Shown piece after piece: positions 55,333 through 63,835 of a stretch of 64,000 bases of DNA (the first letter of the stretch is position 1; each line of letters begins with the position of its first letter). The notes below the pieces were generated by a model. It was not told the origin of the DNA, searched no databases, and saw only the letters and a list, made by a program, of their open reading frames with translations. The stretch is taken from assembly GCF_030145145.1 (NCBI RefSeq), contig NZ_JAQYWD010000026.1:30639-94638 (forward strand), read 5' to 3'. This DNA comes from Desulfobacula sp. GTDB lineage: Bacteria; Desulfobacterota; Desulfobacteria; Desulfobacterales; Desulfobacteraceae. A program made the position numbers and the translations under genes.

Positions 55333-56508
55333 ATGTCGGAAAAACAATCTTTCATGTTTACATCGGAATCTGTAACAGAAGGTCACCCGGATAAAGTGGC
55401 AGACGCCATTTCAGATGGAATTCTTGATGCCATCATGGCCGAAGATAAAAAATGCAGGGTCGCCTGTGAAACATTGGTCACCACCGGGCTTGCCATGGTG
55501 GCAGGAGAAATTACCACGGATTGCTATGTGGACATTCCCCATGTGGTCAGAAACACCATCAAAGAGATTGGATATAACTCTTCCGGCATGGGATTTGACT
55601 GGCAGACCTGCTCGGTAATTACCAGTATTGATCAACAATCTCCCGATATTGCCCAGGGTGTTGACGAGGGGGCCGGGCTATATAAAGAACAGGGTGCCGG
55701 AGACCAGGGATTAATGTTCGGGTTTGCCACAAACGAAACCCCGGAACTGATGCCCATGCCGATTACCTATGCCCATAAGTTGACCGAACGGCTGGCCCAG
55801 GTGAGAAAAAATGGTGCCCTTGATTTTTTAAGACCGGATGGAAAATCCCAGGTCACCATTGAGTATGTAAACGGCGGCCACCCCAAAAGAGTGGATACGG
55901 TAGTGGTTTCCACCCAGCATTCTCCTGATGTGTCGTATGATGATTTAAAGTATGCCATTATCAAAGAAGTCATTAAAAAAGTGATTCCCGAAGAGATGAT
56001 AGATGGTGATACCCGGTTTTTTATTAACCCTACCGGGCGATTTGTTGTGGGCGGCCCCATGGGTGACTGTGGCGTGACCGGCAGAAAGATTATCGTGGAT
56101 ACCTATGGCGGCCAGGGAAGTCATGGCGGGGGGTGTTTTTCCGGGAAAGACCCTTCAAAGGTTGACAGAAGTGCATCCTATATGGGGCGGTATGTCGCAA
56201 AGAATCTCGTTGCATCGGGCATTGCCGATAAGTGTGAGATTCAAGTGGCCTATGCCATCGGTGTTGCGCAGCCGGTATCTCTTCTGGTTGATTTTATGGG
56301 AACCGGGAAAATACCTGAATCAAAAGGGATTGAAATTGTCAAGTCGGTATTTGATTTAAGACCTGCTGCGATTATTGAAACCCTTGATCTTCTTCGGCCG
56401 ATTTACAGAAAAACATCCGCCTATGGTCATTTCGGGAGAAAAGACCCTGATTTTTACTGGGAAAGAACAGACAAAGCAGATCAAATACGGGATCTGGCCG
56501 GACTATAA
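55333..56508 (+). CDS. metK: S-adenosylmethionine synthetase
   Basis: A 391-residue MAT enzyme that makes SAM from methionine and [39 protein letters not shown] and the triphosphate-binding [21 protein letters not shown] with [18 protein letters not shown] are all present. AAAAGGAG precedes the ATG. It is divergent from the adenosine kinase gene and followed by its own terminator and then ahcY. Confidence 0.98.
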   Translation: MSEKQSFMFTSESVTEGHPDKVADAISDGILDAIMAEDKKCRVACETLVTTGLAMVAGEITTDCYVDIPHVVRNTIKEIGYNSSGMGFDWQTCSVITSIDQQSPDIAQGVDEGAGLYKEQGAGDQGLMFGFATNETPELMPMPITYAHKLTERLAQVRKNGALDFLRPDGKSQVTIEYVNGGHPKRVDTVVVSTQHSPDVSYDDLKYAIIKEVIKKVIPEEMIDGDTRFFINPTGRFVVGGPMGDCGVTGRKIIVDTYGGQGSHGGGCFSGKDPSKVDRSASYMGRYVAKNLVASGIADKCEIQVAYAIGVAQPVSLLVDFMGTGKIPESKGIEIVKSVFDLRPAAIIETLDLLRPIYRKTSAYGHFGRKDPDFYWERTDKADQIRDLAGL

Positions 56509-56538
56509 GCCTAATTACGAACGGTTTTAGTCGTTAAA

Positions 56539-56582
56539 AAAGCTGCCTGGACTTAAAATGTTAAGTTTAAGCGGCTTTTTTT
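56539..56582 (+). terminator. Intrinsic terminator after metK
   Basis: An 18-bp stem with one mismatch and G-T pairs (56539-56556 with 56561-56578), loop AATG and a T-run. It lies 30 bp after the metK stop, so ahcY needs its own promoter. Confidence 0.85.
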
Positions 56583-56583
56583 A

Positions 56584-56612
56584 TTGACAATAAAAACGGA
56601 TGCTTGTATTTT
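56584..56612 (+). promoter_or_regulatory. Predicted promoter of ahcY
   Basis: TTGACA (56584-56589), a 17-bp spacer and TATTTT (56607-56612), starting 2 bp after the metK terminator. The leader to the start codon is only about 60 nt and shows no SAH riboswitch I can recognise. Confidence 0.6.
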
Positions 56613-56681
56613 GGAATCAAAACAACACATCAACATATTTTGATATGTTCAACTTTAGATCAAATTATCAAGGAGTATTCA

Positions 56682-58127
56682 ATGTTACAATCAATTAAAG
56701 ACCCTTCCTACATCGAACTTGACCTTAGCTTGAAATATAAGGTGAAGGATGTCGCCCTTGCAGAAGATGGACACAAAGACATGCAGCTTTCAGAAAAAGA
56801 GATGCCGGGGCTCATGGCCATCAGAGAAAAATATGGTGTTGAAAAACCCTTTAAAGGGTTAAAAATAACCGGCAGCCTTCATATGACCATCCAGACCGCG
56901 ATGCTCATTGATACCCTTTACGAGCTGGGGGCGGATATCCGGTGGGCCTCCTGTAATATCTTTTCCACCCAGGATCATGCGGCGGCAGCCATTGCCCAAA
57001 AAGGGTCTGCAGCCGTATTTGCCTGGAAAGGTGAAAGCCTTGAAGAATTCTGGTGGTGTACAGAGCAGGCCCTGATCTGGCCGGATGGCTCAGGCCCTGA
57101 TCTCATTGTGGATGATGGCGGTGATGCAACACTTTTTGTCCATCAGGGCGTGAAAGTGGAAAAAGATCCGTCATTGCTGGAGAATAAAACCCATAGCCTG
57201 GATGAGAAATGCCTGATGGATCGGCTGCGGGTCAGTGTCACAAAAGATCCGGAAAAATGGACCCGCATTGCCAAAAAAATCCGGGGCGTATCTGAAGAGA
57301 CAACCACTGGTGTTCATCGCCTCTATCAGCTGGCTGAAAAAAAGGAACTGCTGTTTCCTGCCATCAATGTCAATGATTCCGTGACCAAATCCAAATTTGA
57401 TAACCTTTATGGATGCCGGGAATCCCTTGCCGACGGCATCAAAAGAGCCACCGATATCATGCTGGCCGGTAAAACGGTCGTTGTGGCCGGGTATGGTGAT
57501 GTGGGCAAAGGTTGTGCCGCTTCCATGAAGGGATATGGGGCCATTGTCTGGGTGACTGAAGTGGATCCCATCTGTGCCCTCCAGGCAGCCATGGAAGGCT
57601 ATCCGGTGGTGACAATGGAGCAGGCTGCTCCCCACGGTGATATCTTTGTGGCAGCCACTGGAAATTATCATGTTATTACGGGTAAACACATTGAACAGAT
57701 GAAGGATGAATCCATTATCTGTAATATTGGCCATTTTGATAATGAAATCGAAATGAGTTATCTGGATAATCATCCCAAGGCGGTTAAGTTAAATATTAAA
57801 CCCCAGGTGGACAAGTGGACCTTAGAGTCGGGCCGTTCCGTTATTGTTCTTGCCGAGGGACGGCTGGTGAACCTGGGCTGTGCCACCGGGCATCCCAGTT
57901 TTGTGATGAGCAATAGTTTTTCAAATCAGACCCTGGCCCAGATTAAACTGGCAAAGGAAGACCTTGACATAAAAGTGTATACACTACCCAAGGAACTGGA
58001 TGAAGAAGTGGCAAGACTGCATTTGAAAAATCTGTCCGTAACCTTGACCCAGATGACCCAGGAACAATCGGATTATCTGGGGATTCCCATCAATGGTCCA
58101 TTTAAAACCGATCTCTATAGATACTAA
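56682..58127 (+). CDS. ahcY: Adenosylhomocysteinase
   Basis: A 481-residue SAH hydrolase that splits SAH into homocysteine and adenosine with bound NAD+. [17 protein letters not shown], the NAD-binding [18 protein letters not shown] and the terminal DLYRY motif are present. The ATG at 56682 has AAGGAG 6 bp upstream and gives the [13 protein letters not shown]-terminus; the longer open frame from 56604 would run over the promoter. It removes the product inhibitor of SAM-dependent methylation. Confidence 0.97.
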   Translation: MLQSIKDPSYIELDLSLKYKVKDVALAEDGHKDMQLSEKEMPGLMAIREKYGVEKPFKGLKITGSLHMTIQTAMLIDTLYELGADIRWASCNIFSTQDHAAAAIAQKGSAAVFAWKGESLEEFWWCTEQALIWPDGSGPDLIVDDGGDATLFVHQGVKVEKDPSLLENKTHSLDEKCLMDRLRVSVTKDPEKWTRIAKKIRGVSEETTTGVHRLYQLAEKKELLFPAINVNDSVTKSKFDNLYGCRESLADGIKRATDIMLAGKTVVVAGYGDVGKGCAASMKGYGAIVWVTEVDPICALQAAMEGYPVVTMEQAAPHGDIFVAATGNYHVITGKHIEQMKDESIICNIGHFDNEIEMSYLDNHPKAVKLNIKPQVDKWTLESGRSVIVLAEGRLVNLGCATGHPSFVMSNSFSNQTLAQIKLAKEDLDIKVYTLPKELDEEVARLHLKNLSVTLTQMTQEQSDYLGIPINGPFKTDLYRY

Positions 58128-58159
58128 GACCCCTTCAAACAGAACCCCTTTTTAAAAGG

Positions 58160-58173
58160 TTCAAAATTTTGAA
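58160..58173. repeat. 14-bp palindrome, copy of the 58239 core
   Basis: TTCAAAATTTTGAA, a perfect dyad 33 bp after the ahcY stop. The same 14 bp form the core of the larger palindrome at 58239-58272, 89 bp away centre to centre. Confidence 0.7.
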
Positions 58174-58238
58174 TTTATCCATAATTTAATTTTTTACCTT
58201 TTATTTTAAGGAGTTAAACTGTTTATTTAAAATACTCA

Positions 58239-58272
58239 GCATCAAAAGTTCAAAATTTTGAACTTTTGATGC
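58239..58272. repeat. 34-bp perfect palindrome
   Basis: A 17-bp arm beginning GCATCAAAAGTTCAAAA is followed directly by its exact reverse complement with no loop. It lies in the 387-bp gap between ahcY and the SelW-like gene. With no U-run it does not look like an intrinsic terminator; a protein-binding dyad or cruciform is possible. The rest of the 58128-58450 gap shows no supported gene. Confidence 0.85.
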
Positions 58273-58450
58273 CGGGTCGATCAAATGATAGCGGGGTGTC
58301 TCCGGGGGTATGCCATTAAAATGTATGGGAAGACTTTTAATATTGGGGGGTTATGATTTTAATGAGGATTTTTTTGGTGAGTGGCACATGAATTGCTTTA
58401 AAAATTATCATAACAAAGAGTTGGTTTTTTCATCTTTTTTTCCTTTTCTT

Positions 58451-58483
58451 AAAAAGGCTGCTTCCAAAAGAAGCAGCCTTTTT
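58451..58483 (-). terminator. Bidirectional terminator after the SelW-like gene
   Basis: A perfect 14-bp stem (58451-58464 with 58470-58483) with loop CAAAA and A/T runs at both ends. It lies 31 bp past the minus-strand selenoprotein stop and could also stop plus-strand transcripts from ahcY. Confidence 0.85.
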
Positions 58484-58514
58484 AAGTTTTAATTCAGCGG
58501 TTCAGAATACCCTT

Positions 58515-58733
58515 CTACTCTTTTATCAGTTTAATGACTTCATCATTATCCGGGAATCGTTTGGCCTGATGCTTTGAGAAAATTAATTTTCCGTCCAGAA
58601 TAACGTCATATACGCCGTTTGATCCGGCAATCAGTTCCGGTGAGACACCCAATTCATCTTTAATCTTATCTGCCAGACCGGCAGCCCTTGGTTTATAATT
58701 TCAAACGGAACAATACTTAATTTTAATATCCAT
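58515..58733 (-). CDS. SelW-like (Rdx family) selenoprotein
   Basis: A 72-residue gene hidden by an in-frame TGA (58701-58703). From the ATG at 58733 it reads MDIKIKYCSV, then U11, then NYKPRAAGLADKI. This gives the CxxU redox motif (C8-S-V-U11) of the SelW/SelT/SelH thioredoxin-like family. The rest (PELIAGSNGVYDVILDGKLIFSKHQAKRFPDNDEVI) matches the Rdx fold, including the conserved G-x-F-D/Y-V and LIFSK segments. AAAGGA lies about 6 bp upstream of the ATG, and a terminator follows the stop. Rdx proteins are thought to act in thiol redox reactions; the partner is unknown. Confidence 0.9.
58670..58684 (-). promoter_or_regulatory. Candidate SECIS element of the SelW-like gene
   Basis: On the minus strand, 16 nt after the TGA, CTGCC (58684-58680) and GGCAG (58674-58670) form a perfect 5-bp stem with the loop GGUCU. 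The loop closely resembles the AGGUCU loop of the E. coli fdhF SECIS. Confidence 0.65.
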
Positions 58734-58947
58734 GGGGGTTCCTTTTATCTGGGGTCCTTAATTCATATTTTAAAAAGGACCTATTGACATGAGATGTCTA
58801 AAATATTAACACGTTATCTGTTTCAGGTAAAGAATATTGATGGAAAAGCAAAACAATTCAACCCCATCAAATCCAAGGGAACTTGACAAGGAAGATTACC
58901 TTAATATACTTGAAACTGCATATGGTTAACACACAAAATAATGGAGT

Positions 58948-60102
58948 ATGGCTGTGGATTTTAATCCCTGTATGAAACACCAATTGATTCGGAAGACTGT
59001 CAGAGAGTTTGCCGAAAATGAAATTAAACCCCATGTCTCTCTTCTGGACAAAGAATCACGGTTTCCCTGGGAAATTGTTGAACGAATGAAGCCGTTGAAT
59101 TTTTTTGGACTTCAAGTGCCAAAAGAATATGGTGGCGCAGGTCTGGATACCATCAGCTATGCCATTACCATTGAAGAACTGTCAAGGGTATCCGCGGCCA
59201 TGGGGCTGTGTGTGACGGTTCATAACAGCGTGGGCATATTCCCCATTCTTCAATTCGGGACAGACGAACAGAAAAAAAGATTTGTGCCGGCCATGGCCCG
59301 GGGAGATCGCATCGGTGCCTTCTGTCTTACGGAAGCCAATGCCGGATCAGACGCGGGGGGGGTAGAAACCCATGCTGTAGAAACCCAGGACGCGTTTGTA
59401 TTGAACGGCACCAAAATTTTTGTCACCAATGGCGGTGTATGCGGGACTGTATTGGTGTTTGCGGTTTCTGAAACCCGTGATAAAAAAAAACAGGCCAGTG
59501 TTTTTATTGTTGAAAAAGAGTGTCCAGGATTTTGCGTGGGTGAAATAGAAGACCTTTGTGGCATGCGGGCGAATCCGGTGTCATCGCTTTTTTTTGAAGA
59601 CTGCCGTGTGCCGAAAACAAATGTTCTGGGGCAGTTGGGGCAGGGGATGAAAATTGGATTAACGGCCCTGGACACGGGCCGGATTGGCATTGCAGCCCAG
59701 GCCCTTGGCATTGCCCAGGCCGCCTTTGAAAGTTCGGTGTCGTATGCCCGGGAACGGCAGCAGTTCAATACGCCGCTGTCAAAATTCCAGACCATTCAAA
59801 ATTATCTGGCTGAAATGGCCACAAAAATAGATGCATCAAGGCTTCTGCTCTACAGGGCTGCTGCCTTTAAGGATAGTCGCAGGCCCTTTTCTGGGGAAGC
59901 CTCCATGGCAAAGCTTCATTGCAGTGCCACGGCAAAAGATGTAACAGACCTGGCAGTCCAGATCCATGGCGGTTATGGCTACAGTAAAGAGTATGACGTG
60001 GAAAGATATTTCAGGGATGCCAAAGTAACCCAGATTTATGAGGGGACCAGTGAGGTTCAGAAAATGGTGATTGCCCGGACTATTCTGTCCCAACCCAGTT
60101 GA
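58948..60102 (+). CDS. Short-chain acyl-CoA dehydrogenase (butyryl-CoA dehydrogenase type)
   Basis: A 384-residue acyl-CoA dehydrogenase of normal length. GAFCLTEANAGSDAGGVETHA (FAD loop), KIFVTNGGVCGTVLVFAV, QLGQGMKIGLTALDTGRIGIAAQALGIAQ and the catalytic-base motif VTQIYEGTSEVQKMVIAR are present. Start: ATG 58948 has GGAG only 1 bp away, while GTG 58954 has 7 bp spacing, so translation may start at the GTG. It forms an operon with etfB and etfA (13 bp, then 4-bp overlap). Oxidising or reducing direction cannot be decided from sequence. Confidence 0.94.
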   Translation: MAVDFNPCMKHQLIRKTVREFAENEIKPHVSLLDKESRFPWEIVERMKPLNFFGLQVPKEYGGAGLDTISYAITIEELSRVSAAMGLCVTVHNSVGIFPILQFGTDEQKKRFVPAMARGDRIGAFCLTEANAGSDAGGVETHAVETQDAFVLNGTKIFVTNGGVCGTVLVFAVSETRDKKKQASVFIVEKECPGFCVGEIEDLCGMRANPVSSLFFEDCRVPKTNVLGQLGQGMKIGLTALDTGRIGIAAQALGIAQAAFESSVSYARERQQFNTPLSKFQTIQNYLAEMATKIDASRLLLYRAAAFKDSRRPFSGEASMAKLHCSATAKDVTDLAVQIHGGYGYSKEYDVERYFRDAKVTQIYEGTSEVQKMVIARTILSQPS

Positions 60103-60115
60103 ATAGGTAAATGAT

Positions 60116-60949
60116 ATGTTGAAGATAATGGTATGTATTAAACAGGTTCCCATGGTATCGGAACTGCCCTGGGATTCCAGGACCGGAACGTTAAAGCGGG
60201 ATCTGGCCCAGGGGATGATGGACCCTGCAAGCCGAAGAGCCCTTGAGGCGGCGTTGCAGATCAAAGAAACACAACCCGCCTATATCTGTGCTATTACCAT
60301 GGGACCTGCCATGGCCAGGGAAATCCTGCACCAGGCCATGGCACTGGGGGCAGATGAAGGGGTCTTATTGTCCGACAGAAGAATGGCCGGGGCAGACACC
60401 TTTTTGACAAGCCATATCCTGGCCAGATTTATTCAAAAAGAATGCCAGGGGGAGTATCTGGTGATGTGTGGCACCCAGACCAGCGACAGCGAGACGGCCC
60501 AGGTTGGCCCCCAGCTTTCCGAAGAGTTGAATATTCCGGCCATCACCTATGCGGGTCACGTTGAAATAAAAGACCGGGTTGTTGAGGTTCACCGCCATGT
60601 GGATGAATTTTTTGAAATCCTGAACATGGATCTGCCAGGATTGGTTACCATTGACCTGTCGGCGTATAAACCCAGATATCTGGCCCTTGAAGGCGTGGAA
60701 AAGGCCTTTGAAAATCCGGATATCAGACATATTGATGCCCGGCAGCTGGGACTTGATGCCGACTTTAATGCGCTGAAAGACTCTCCCACAAGAATTATGG
60801 ATGTTTACTCTCCCACGGCTCAAAAAGAGAACCGGGTCTTGAAAGGTGCGGTGAAAAAAGTAGTTGACCAGTTGTTTGACGACTATGGCAAAGTGATCAG
60901 CTCTGCCATGGGAAAAGACCTTAAAACCCATGAACATGATGAGGCATGA
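60116..60949 (+). CDS. etfB: Electron transfer flavoprotein beta subunit
   Basis: A 277-residue EtfB. It starts MLKIMVCIKQVPMVSELPWDSRTGTLKR. The segment CGTQTSDSETAQVGPQLSEELNIPAITYAG resembles the EtfB group found with electron-bifurcating complexes (DGDTAQVGP type) more than the mitochondrial form. It carries the AMP or second FAD and contacts the dehydrogenase. The stop overlaps the etfA start (ATGA). Confidence 0.94.
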   Translation: MLKIMVCIKQVPMVSELPWDSRTGTLKRDLAQGMMDPASRRALEAALQIKETQPAYICAITMGPAMAREILHQAMALGADEGVLLSDRRMAGADTFLTSHILARFIQKECQGEYLVMCGTQTSDSETAQVGPQLSEELNIPAITYAGHVEIKDRVVEVHRHVDEFFEILNMDLPGLVTIDLSAYKPRYLALEGVEKAFENPDIRHIDARQLGLDADFNALKDSPTRIMDVYSPTAQKENRVLKGAVKKVVDQLFDDYGKVISSAMGKDLKTHEHDEA

Positions 60950-61947
60950 TGAAACGCAACAAAGATATCTGGGTGTTTGGCGATTACCGGAATTATTTTC
61001 AGAACAGGGTCACCCTCCAGATCCTGGCAAGGGCGGTTGACCTGTCGACCCAGACGGGTGGAACTGTCTGTGCCGTTGTGCTGGGTCACAGGGTGGATAC
61101 GTATGTGGCGGAATATATTGCCCATGGTGCCCAGAAAGTCTATGTCATAGATGATCCCACACTCCGATCTTACTCCATTGAAAGGTATTCCTGGCTAATG
61201 AGTTGGCTTGTCACCCGATATCAGCCTGAAACCCTTTTGGTGGGCGCTACACGATTTGGCCAGGAGATCGCGCCAAGGGTGGCTAAAAAGCTTAAAACAG
61301 GGTTGACAGCCGATTGTATTGACCTTGAAATCAATACCAAAGGGCTGCTGGTTCAGACGGCCCCGTCCTTTGGCGGAAATTTGATTGCAAAGATTATTAC
61401 CCCTGTGAAACGACCCCAGATGGCAACGGTCCGGCCGGGAACCTTCCCGGAGCTGCCCCATGATGATGCCGCAAACGGTCAAGTGATGGTATTACCTTTG
61501 CCTGGGGATCTGCCAGAGGACCGCATCCGGCTGGTAACCTCAGAACACAGACCCTCTAAAAAGCAGAAAATTGAAGATGCGGATATTGTTATTTGCGGGG
61601 GCCGGGGCATGGGCAGCAAAGGAAAGTTTAAAAAACTTTTTGATCTGGCCGCACTCATGAACGCAGAGGTGGGGGCCACAAGACCGGTTGTTTATTCTGA
61701 ATGGGTGTCCCACGACGCTTTAGTGGGCCAGGCAGGAAAAAACATCAAACCCAAAATACTGTTGTCCTTTGGTATCAGTGGTGCGATCCAGCACACGGCT
61801 GCCCTGAGTGATGCCCATTTTATTGTTGCCGTCAATAAAAATCCCAATGCCACCATGATGAAAATGGCCGATGTGGCCATTGTCGCAGATGCCAATCAGG
61901 TCTGCCTTGGTATTATCAAGGCGATAAAAGAGAAGGCTCGGGATTGA
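60946..61947 (+). CDS. etfA: Electron transfer flavoprotein alpha subunit
   Basis: A 333-residue EtfA. The C-terminal FAD domain holds ADIVICGGRGMGSKGKF, GATRPVVYSEWVSHDALVGQAGKNIKPKILLSFGISGAIQHTAAL and VAVNKNPNATMMKMADVAIVAD. The FAD-contacting QAGK, GISGAIQH and NKNP motifs are intact. No extra N-terminal ferredoxin domain is present. With EtfB it accepts or donates electrons for the adjacent acyl-CoA dehydrogenase. Confidence 0.94.
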   Translation: MMKRNKDIWVFGDYRNYFQNRVTLQILARAVDLSTQTGGTVCAVVLGHRVDTYVAEYIAHGAQKVYVIDDPTLRSYSIERYSWLMSWLVTRYQPETLLVGATRFGQEIAPRVAKKLKTGLTADCIDLEINTKGLLVQTAPSFGGNLIAKIITPVKRPQMATVRPGTFPELPHDDAANGQVMVLPLPGDLPEDRIRLVTSEHRPSKKQKIEDADIVICGGRGMGSKGKFKKLFDLAALMNAEVGATRPVVYSEWVSHDALVGQAGKNIKPKILLSFGISGAIQHTAALSDAHFIVAVNKNPNATMMKMADVAIVADANQVCLGIIKAIKEKARD

Positions 61948-61990
61948 TATTTAACCGGTTGTTTTGGAAAAAATAGTCTGAAACGCGGTG

Positions 61991-62653
61991 CTAATTTTTC
62001 CCTTTGTCCGTTTTGTTGACAATGAAATTTTTTATTTTTTTCAGATGGGGGATCAATACAATAAGAATAATGGCAGCAAACAGGTACTGGATCATATGAT
62101 AACGCTGCTCTAAAAAATCAAAGCAGTAAAACCAGACAATGATGGCGGTCAGGGTTCCCAGGAATGTGGCAGTGAAATTTCTGACCAGGGTTAATTTGAG
62201 CATATACCCGATAATAGACCCCACGACAGGCCCGGTAACCGGCAGGGGGGCCATGACAAAGAAAAAAATACCGATCCCGCCCAGGGGTTCTATTTTATTC
62301 TTTTGTTCAAGGGCTTTTCCGGTCAACCGGGCCATGAATTTAATCATCCATTCAGTCCTCAAATAATTGGTGGTGCTTAAAACAAAGGCGGCATAGGTGA
62401 AACAGACGATGAGCACTTCAATATAAAAATTATAGGCAATGGTGGGAAGGGCACCGAAACCATTGATAATGCACAGACCAATACCGGCAGCCCGACCGCC
62501 GACGGTATGGGCAACAAAAACAAGGATAAGGGTTTTTGCTATTTCAAGGTCGGTGATGCCATAAAATCCGATGAGAACTATGAGCAGAGCGCTTAACAAA
62601 AAACCGCTTAACAGCAGTCTGCCTTCAGTTGTATTTAATAAGGTATGTTTCAT
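61991..62653 (-). CDS. Small multidrug export family membrane protein
   Basis: A 220-residue membrane protein with about five to six helices (LLLSGFLLSALLIVLIGFYGI, IGIFFFVMAPLPVTGPVVGSIIGYML, TATFLGTLTAIIVWFYCFDFL). The MAPLPVTGPVVGS segment suggests the Sm_multidrug_ex (PF06695) family. Despite the family name, the substrate is usually unknown. It converges on etfA with a 43-bp gap. Confidence 0.7.
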   Translation of the reverse strand: MKHTLLNTTEGRLLLSGFLLSALLIVLIGFYGITDLEIAKTLILVFVAHTVGGRAAGIGLCIINGFGALPTIAYNFYIEVLIVCFTYAAFVLSTTNYLRTEWMIKFMARLTGKALEQKNKIEPLGGIGIFFFVMAPLPVTGPVVGSIIGYMLKLTLVRNFTATFLGTLTAIIVWFYCFDFLEQRYHMIQYLFAAIILIVLIPHLKKIKNFIVNKTDKGKN

Positions 62654-62903
62654 ATCCGTTTTATCAATTTAAGGTCATTATGCCAAACCAGAAATTTATA
62701 AAGTAAGACGGAAATATTGTCAAGCAACAGAGTATTTACAGAAAATCGGATTGATTTTCAGAATCGGCATAAAATTCGGTTCTATTCGCCTGCCATGGCT
62801 GTCAGCGGATAAATGAGGTATTACGTTTTTATTACAATTTTTTTATAAAATGACCACCACCGTATGATTTTTGTTAATGATATTAAAGAACGTCAATCAT
62901 TTT

Positions 62904-62999
62904 TTTGATAGGGTGGGTGCAGAGCTGGTCTGTGATGCCATCATCCTTCACGGCAATGATGCTCAGAAGGAAAAATATGTTAAACCCCTGCTCAGCTGA
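62904..62999 (+). pseudogene. Possible acyl-CoA dehydrogenase relic
   Basis: A 31-codon frame ending in TGA contains GAELVCDAIILHGNDAQKEKYVKPLL. This resembles the acyl-CoA dehydrogenase segment in which (F/Y)G(T/N)DxQKxKYxxPLxxGE precedes the FAD loop; the intact gene at 58948 has FGTDEQKKRFVPAMARGD at this place. A +1 shift continues briefly as SAEANARNEKIF. Flanks do not read as the rest of the enzyme. The match is short, so this is tentative. Confidence 0.3.
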
Positions 63000-63239
63000 A
63001 GCCAATGCCAGGAATGAAAAAATATTTGAATAATTTATCAGGTTGATTATCTGTTTGATGGATGGAAGTCCAAACAACAGCAAGACGTTGTGCTTGCTTA
63101 TAGTTTAAAAATCTCCGGATTTTTAATAACAGTCTTGGGTTTTCTGCATCATAGCCAGACACGATATTTTGTCTTTGGGGGAAATTTCATTCACCACGCA
63201 TACCATCAGAAGGCTGGAAGAAAGAAAATGCGAAATTAG

Positions 63240-63269
63240 GGGTTTCCCGGATTTACAGATCGGGTTTGG
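63240..63269 (+). repeat. TTACAG-loop hairpin, copy 1
   Basis: GGGTTT followed by CCGGAT-TTACAG-ATCGGG, an imperfect hairpin. It resembles the element at 63857-63882 (about 20 of 26 positions), with the stem partly preserved by paired changes. Confidence 0.4.
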
Positions 63270-63394
63270 AGTGGTATGGGATATAGCCAACTTTTCTGTT
63301 TTGTTATTTTTGTGTGCCCAACAGAAAAAGACGGGTAGACTTATTGTTAAATTAAACATATCGGCAGACACGCCCATTTGAAAGGAAATTATAA

Positions 63395-63835
63395 ATGTCA
63401 GATCTTATTGTAAAAAAAGTTAATATAACAAGAGAAGATGGACAAAGTGAATACTCCGGGCCTGATTTTATTCGTATTTTGATATGCGGGGGAACCGGAT
63501 GTAACGCAACAGAGCGAACTGCTGTAAAAAATACCCTCGTTGCTGAAGTGGATAAAAGAGGCTTGTCTGACAAAGTGGAAATAGTTGAAACAGGCTGTAA
63601 TGGATTTTGTGATATAGGGCCAACGCTGATTGTTCGACCTACAGGGATTTTTTATGTTAAAGTAAAATCAGAAGACATCCCCGAACTGGTTGAAGAGCAG
63701 ATCATAAATAACAATCCTGTTGAAAGGCTTTTCTTTGAAGATCCTGTGTCAAAAAAGAGGATTGCTAAGCATCAAGACTTGGTGAGAGAAATATCATCCA
63801 AGATGACTCGGCTGATTTCGGGCCATAATTCTTAA
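63395..63835 (+). CDS. Solitary NuoF/HndC-type thioredoxin-like [2Fe-2S] domain protein
   Basis: A 146-residue protein equal to the N-terminal [2Fe-2S] thioredoxin-like domain of NuoF/HndC/HydB-type NAD(P)-linked hydrogenase subunits. Four cluster ligands are visible: C31, C36, C68 and C72 (ICGGTGCNATE, ETGCNGFCDIGP). GIFYVKVKSEDIPELVEEQI, NPVERLFFEDPV and HQDL follow the family closely, then a stop appears where the FMN/NADH domain should begin. It may be a natural small ferredoxin or a truncated gene; no continuation is seen in other frames. AAGGAA precedes the ATG. Confidence 0.8.
   Translation: MSDLIVKKVNITREDGQSEYSGPDFIRILICGGTGCNATERTAVKNTLVAEVDKRGLSDKVEIVETGCNGFCDIGPTLIVRPTGIFYVKVKSEDIPELVEEQIINNNPVERLFFEDPVSKKRIAKHQDLVREISSKMTRLISGHNS

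Larger units (their letters stand above)
62654..63394. other. Gene-poor, apparently decayed stretch
   Basis: These 741 bp hold no intact gene I can support. Short open frames on both strands look non-coding or frameshifted. Contents noted: a possible acyl-CoA dehydrogenase relic at 62904-62999 and a TTACAG-loop hairpin at about 63246-63265. The AT-rich 5' part may carry the promoter of the minus-strand export protein. Confidence 0.5.

Noticed and set aside
58310..58492. 60-codon plus-strand open frame after the palindrome
   Set aside because: No ribosome binding site, composition unlike neighbours, and its 3' part runs through the terminator stem.
58840..58929. 29-codon open frame (MEKQNNSTPSNPRELDKEDY...) before the acyl-CoA dehydrogenase
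   Set aside because: Codon use is reasonable but it is very short, has only a weak ribosome binding site and matches nothing I know; it may be a leader peptide or chance.
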